In this document: piece by piece, positions 5,533 to 8,018 of the stretch | Numbering within the stretch: the stretch's first letter is position 1 | How the letters are laid out: each line of letters opens with the position of its first letter | Source: JACRGC01 sp035288785 | GTDB lineage: Archaea; Micrarchaeota; Micrarchaeia; Norongarragalinales; SBBD01 | NCBI GenBank assembly: GCA_035288785.1 | Contig: DATDZF010000076.1 | Span: 1-8,018 of the forward strand | Length of the DNA: 8,018 bases | Reading direction: 5' to 3' | The notes under the pieces: model-generated | What the model saw: the letters and a program-made list of their open reading frames with translations, nothing else | What the model was told of the DNA's origin: nothing | Databases searched by the model: none | Position numbers and translations under genes: made by a program

Positions 5533-7853
5533 ATTTTTCCTCCCTTTTTCCTCATGATGATGAGCGATAATATCAGCAAAGCCAAAAACACCCCCGGATC
5601 CAATTCAGGGACTGTTTCCTCGACATGTTCGGAGGAGACGATGGAAATTATGTCGACCTTGAAGTTGTTTTGCGGCAGCGAATCCGCGCCAAACGAGAGC
5701 AGTTCGAGGTTCGCCGATATCACGACATTATCTGATGAAAACCCAGTCAGGTCCGCATATGCGGGGACGGCGCTTGGGGGGTTGCAGTTCAGCACTTTTG
5801 TTTCCTGAGGGCCAAGTGGAAGGCCAATTCCAGGAGCGCCGTTGCAATTGATGTATTTGGCTCCCCCGATGATTAGTTCCAGCGAAACGTTCTCATACGT
5901 TGGAAGGTTGTTGCGGATGACAACAGTTACAGTTACATTGGGGGTTGTTTCGGGGTCGTATATGAACATGCTGGGGGTCTTGTTGATTGACACCACCTCC
6001 ACGTCATGAGCGCCGACGATAACATGCAATGTGGCGTAGTCGGTAAGGCTCGGGTACCGTGCCGATGTCGACCTTATCTTGTATGTGAAATTCTCCTCCG
6101 GGGTTGAGAATGGCACATCCATGGTTATCGCGCCTAAAAGCGAACCCGCATTGCCCGTAATCGCACGCGGGACCAGGATTGGCACGGTATTGAATGTTAT
6201 AGGGGAAAAAGGCCTTGCCTTCGTGGGAACGTATTCCGCGGTTATGAGGTAATTCTCGTCGCTCGAAAGGGGGTTTTGCGCCTCGAATTGGATCAGGTCG
6301 ACGGTGCCGGGCGCCTCGAAGGCCCAAAGCTCCTGCTGGGAATTCCCATCATTATCAAGGAGGAAAAGAAGGTGCGCGGAGGTGTAGAATACCGCAAAAT
6401 GGCAATACTTCCAATTGGGAGTTGGCTCAATTGGGATGGGTTCAAACGCCCGACCGCAAGGGATATCCCCAATCCAATTGGAGGAGTAATTGTTCATCGT
6501 CCAAACCAGGTATTGGCTAAGGCTAAGGCTTAGCAGGGTAGATCTTGGCAAGGTGTTTGGCAGCGTGGGGATGGTGAAGTTCTCATCTTTTACCGGTATG
6601 TCGCCAAGGGGTGTTGCGCTGGTGAAGTTGAATTTCTCGCCTGATTTCATAGGATAATCATATTGAGTGCTGAGCCAATTGCCGAAAATATCGAAATTTT
6701 CAAGGGTGTAATTGAGGTTGTCCCACTCCGTCAGGTTGCCCCCCGTCTGGGATTGCTTGTGCCGGTATTTCAGGATGGATGAAATGTTGAATGGGGCCCC
6801 TGGGATCACATAAAGGCTCGAAACCGTCGGGGAGGTTATGAAATAGGACCAGGAAGGCCCAGGGGCCGGAGGGGGGTTTACTATCGGGACTCCCAGGGCG
6901 CCCAGATCTATTTCGCGCTCAAGCTCAAAGTCGTAGGTCCGATTGCCAAGGCGAACAAAGCAGTTAATGCCTGACGAGTTAGTAAAGTTCATGCCGCAGC
7001 CATAGTTCTGGTCGGTGCCCGCAAACACGCTGAGGGTCGGATAGTTGAAATACTCCCAACAGGACGAATTAATTACGGCATTATCGCAATAGAAGCGGGA
7101 AATATTGACAAAGCTCGGATTCAGCTGATTTGGGGGGAGGCCCACCGAACGGCCCTCATTTCTCAAGGTTACATTGAGGCTAAGCGACCAGTTGCCGCTT
7201 CCGGGGATATTGTCATAATACGCAATATCATTGAAATGCGGCACATCCAAAAAGAAGGGATTAACATAAATGTATGAGCCGGAATTGTTGATAGGAATAA
7301 GCACCCACAGGTATGTTGGGTCACCGGCCCCTTCGTAGTAGAACAGGAGCGAATAATTCCCGGGGGCAAGCCACCTGCTCGTGTTCATGTTGGTACTCAG
7401 GTTTATGGAATCGTTCTGCGCGAGGGAAAATGGATTGGCCGCATCCCTGAATGTCGCATTTGCAATTGCAGCCCTGTTCTTGAAGAACTTGAAGCCGTTG
7501 TAGTTCTCCCCCCGGAGGTAGCCATTGAAATCCCGCACATCATCCTGGATGAACAGCCCGCCACCCTCATTTTCAAGTTCGCCAGTCGCCTTGTTGATCA
7601 GCGTGAGATTGATGGTGAAATAATCCCCGGCGGAGATGTTCTGGAAGTAGCGGTACTGGTAATCCGAAACCGGGGGGAAATCCTCGGTAGGGCTGCTTGT
7701 CTGGGATGGGGACCAGCCCTCGAATGCCTTCCGGCCGAATTTGTCATAGATCGTGTAGTTGACGATCTGGATGTCTGGAATGGCGGAAACGGCTAGCGGA
7801 AGGAGGAGTAGGATTGAGAAAAACAGCCCCAAAAAGGCTTTCCTGCGGAGCAT
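5529..7853 (-). CDS. Large S-layer-like surface glycoprotein with C-terminal anchor
   Basis: 774 residues from ATG 7853. A TATA box centred 27 bases upstream fits a leaderless transcript; AGAGGT (7870-7865) is rather far from the ATG for a Shine-Dalgarno. A signal peptide spans residues 1-24 (RRKAFLGLFFSILLLLPLAVSA). I count 26 N-X-S/T sequons, very dense even for an archaeal surface protein and suggesting heavy N-glycosylation. The middle is beta-rich with a Pro-rich linker (IVNPPPAPGPS). Residues about 616-738 resemble a CARDB-type Ig-like domain: HDVEVVSINKTPS, VTVTVVIRNN, LPLGPQETKVL, NNFKVDIISI. The C-terminus has VPELDP at 748, a short hydrophobic helix (755-767) and RKKGGK, a tripartite layout like a sorting signal. 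The role is probably S-layer or major surface glycoprotein, an inference from architecture only. The stop overlaps the next gene. Confidence 0.85.
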   Translation of the reverse strand: MLRRKAFLGLFFSILLLLPLAVSAIPDIQIVNYTIYDKFGRKAFEGWSPSQTSSPTEDFPPVSDYQYRYFQNISAGDYFTINLTLINKATGELENEGGGLFIQDDVRDFNGYLRGENYNGFKFFKNRAAIANATFRDAANPFSLAQNDSINLSTNMNTSRWLAPGNYSLLFYYEGAGDPTYLWVLIPINNSGSYIYVNPFFLDVPHFNDIAYYDNIPGSGNWSLSLNVTLRNEGRSVGLPPNQLNPSFVNISRFYCDNAVINSSCWEYFNYPTLSVFAGTDQNYGCGMNFTNSSGINCFVRLGNRTYDFELEREIDLGALGVPIVNPPPAPGPSWSYFITSPTVSSLYVIPGAPFNISSILKYRHKQSQTGGNLTEWDNLNYTLENFDIFGNWLSTQYDYPMKSGEKFNFTSATPLGDIPVKDENFTIPTLPNTLPRSTLLSLSLSQYLVWTMNNYSSNWIGDIPCGRAFEPIPIEPTPNWKYCHFAVFYTSAHLLFLLDNDGNSQQELWAFEAPGTVDLIQFEAQNPLSSDENYLITAEYVPTKARPFSPITFNTVPILVPRAITGNAGSLLGAITMDVPFSTPEENFTYKIRSTSARYPSLTDYATLHVIVGAHDVEVVSINKTPSMFIYDPETTPNVTVTVVIRNNLPTYENVSLELIIGGAKYINCNGAPGIGLPLGPQETKVLNCNPPSAVPAYADLTGFSSDNVVISANLELLSFGADSLPQNNFKVDIISIVSSEHVEETVPELDPGVFLALLILSLIIMRKKGGKI

Positions 7854-7876
7854 ATAAGTAGCTAACCTCTAGCGGG

Positions 7877-7890
7877 TTATAAACGTTTCA
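7877..7890 (-). promoter_or_regulatory. TATA/BRE promoter of the large surface protein operon
   Basis: On the minus strand TGAAACGTTTATAA gives a BRE-like GAAAC and a TATA box centred 27 bases before ATG 7853. This predicts a transcript beginning at or very near the start codon. The element closely matches the promoter of the coiled-coil operon at 3781-3768. Confidence 0.6.
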
Positions 7891-7895
7891 GTAGG

Positions 7896-7900
7896 AAAAA
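7896..7900 (-). terminator. T5 run directly after the stop of the edge gene
   Basis: TGATTTTTCC on the minus strand places five T immediately after the TGA at 7903-7901 and before the promoter of the next gene. This is a typical archaeal T-run terminator position and supports the partial coding call at the window edge. Confidence 0.4.
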
Positions 7901-8018
7901 TCACCACTCGCGGAATGGGAAATTGCAGGTGTGGGGAATAGGAATATCACGTAACATTTGGTTGGGAAAACTGGCGTAACTCTCCATCAATCCCTCGAGT
8001 TCCTCCACATGAACCGGA
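7901..8018 (-). CDS. C-terminal end of an unidentified protein (5' end outside window)
   Basis: Reading in from the right edge, one minus-strand frame is open for 38 codons to TGA 7903-7901: PVHVEELEGLMESYASFPNQ, then MLRDIPIPHTCNFPFREW. A T-run right after the stop and a promoter for the next gene 13 bases further fit a true gene end. The composition is that of a soluble protein without membrane helices. It is too short to assign a family. Confidence 0.45.
   Translation of the reverse strand, partial: PVHVEELEGLMESYASFPNQMLRDIPIPHTCNFPFREW

Noticed and set aside
5053..5808. Long + strand open frame (251 codons)
   Set aside because: It runs antisense across the junction of two well-supported minus-strand genes with signal peptides and coupled starts. 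Its translation is low-complexity, Cys/Ser-rich and has no domain-like pattern.

Overview
The window reads as a chromosomal piece of an archaeon. The clearest marker is a 57-residue protein at 4630-4803 with a class III (type IV pilin-like) signal sequence, QTAIEYLLL. AT-rich TATA boxes lie about 27 bases upstream of start codons, T-runs serve as putative terminators, and envelope proteins are rich in N-X-S/T sequons. Many very small membrane proteins and a GC content near 50 % would fit a DPANN-type lineage such as Micrarchaeota or Diapherotrites. That placement is an inference and is not demonstrated here.

Layout. (1) Positions 1-3020, + strand: the 3' part of a secreted repeat protein with VWDGSxW blades, probably a beta-propeller. 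It is followed 14 bases later by a 519-residue membrane-anchored protein with two tandem cell-wall-binding-repeat-2-like (CWB2) modules and an Ig-like domain. (2) Positions 3021-4002: a two-gene minus-strand operon (3733 to 3126) of small paralogous proteins, each with a membrane anchor plus a coiled coil. The operon sits between two direct copies of a ~57-bp element (3025-3081 and 3825-3880) spaced exactly 800 bp apart; the left copy looks like a decayed gene fragment. (3) Positions 4003-4233, + strand: a small basic conserved-type protein, the only complete gene here that is not clearly an envelope protein. (4) Positions 4422-4803, + strand: a two-gene operon of a two-helix membrane protein and the pilin-like protein, with an 11-base overlap and a strong Shine-Dalgarno. 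(5) Positions 7853-4900, minus strand: a two-gene operon of a 774-residue heavily sequon-rich surface protein and a 210-residue signal-peptide/C-terminal-anchor protein, linked by an ATGA overlap. (6) Positions 8018-7901: the probable C-terminal end of another minus-strand gene.

Nearly every gene encodes a secreted or membrane protein, and they come as co-transcribed pairs. The window is therefore best read as a cell-surface locus holding S-layer-like, pilin-like and surface-anchoring components. No restriction, CRISPR, transposase or metabolic gene is visible, and no tRNA or rRNA was recognised. There is no gene-free stretch above 300 bases. The longest are 3734-4002 (269 bases, holding the right direct repeat and several inverted repeats) and 4234-4421 (188 bases, holding two TATA-like boxes and an inverted repeat).
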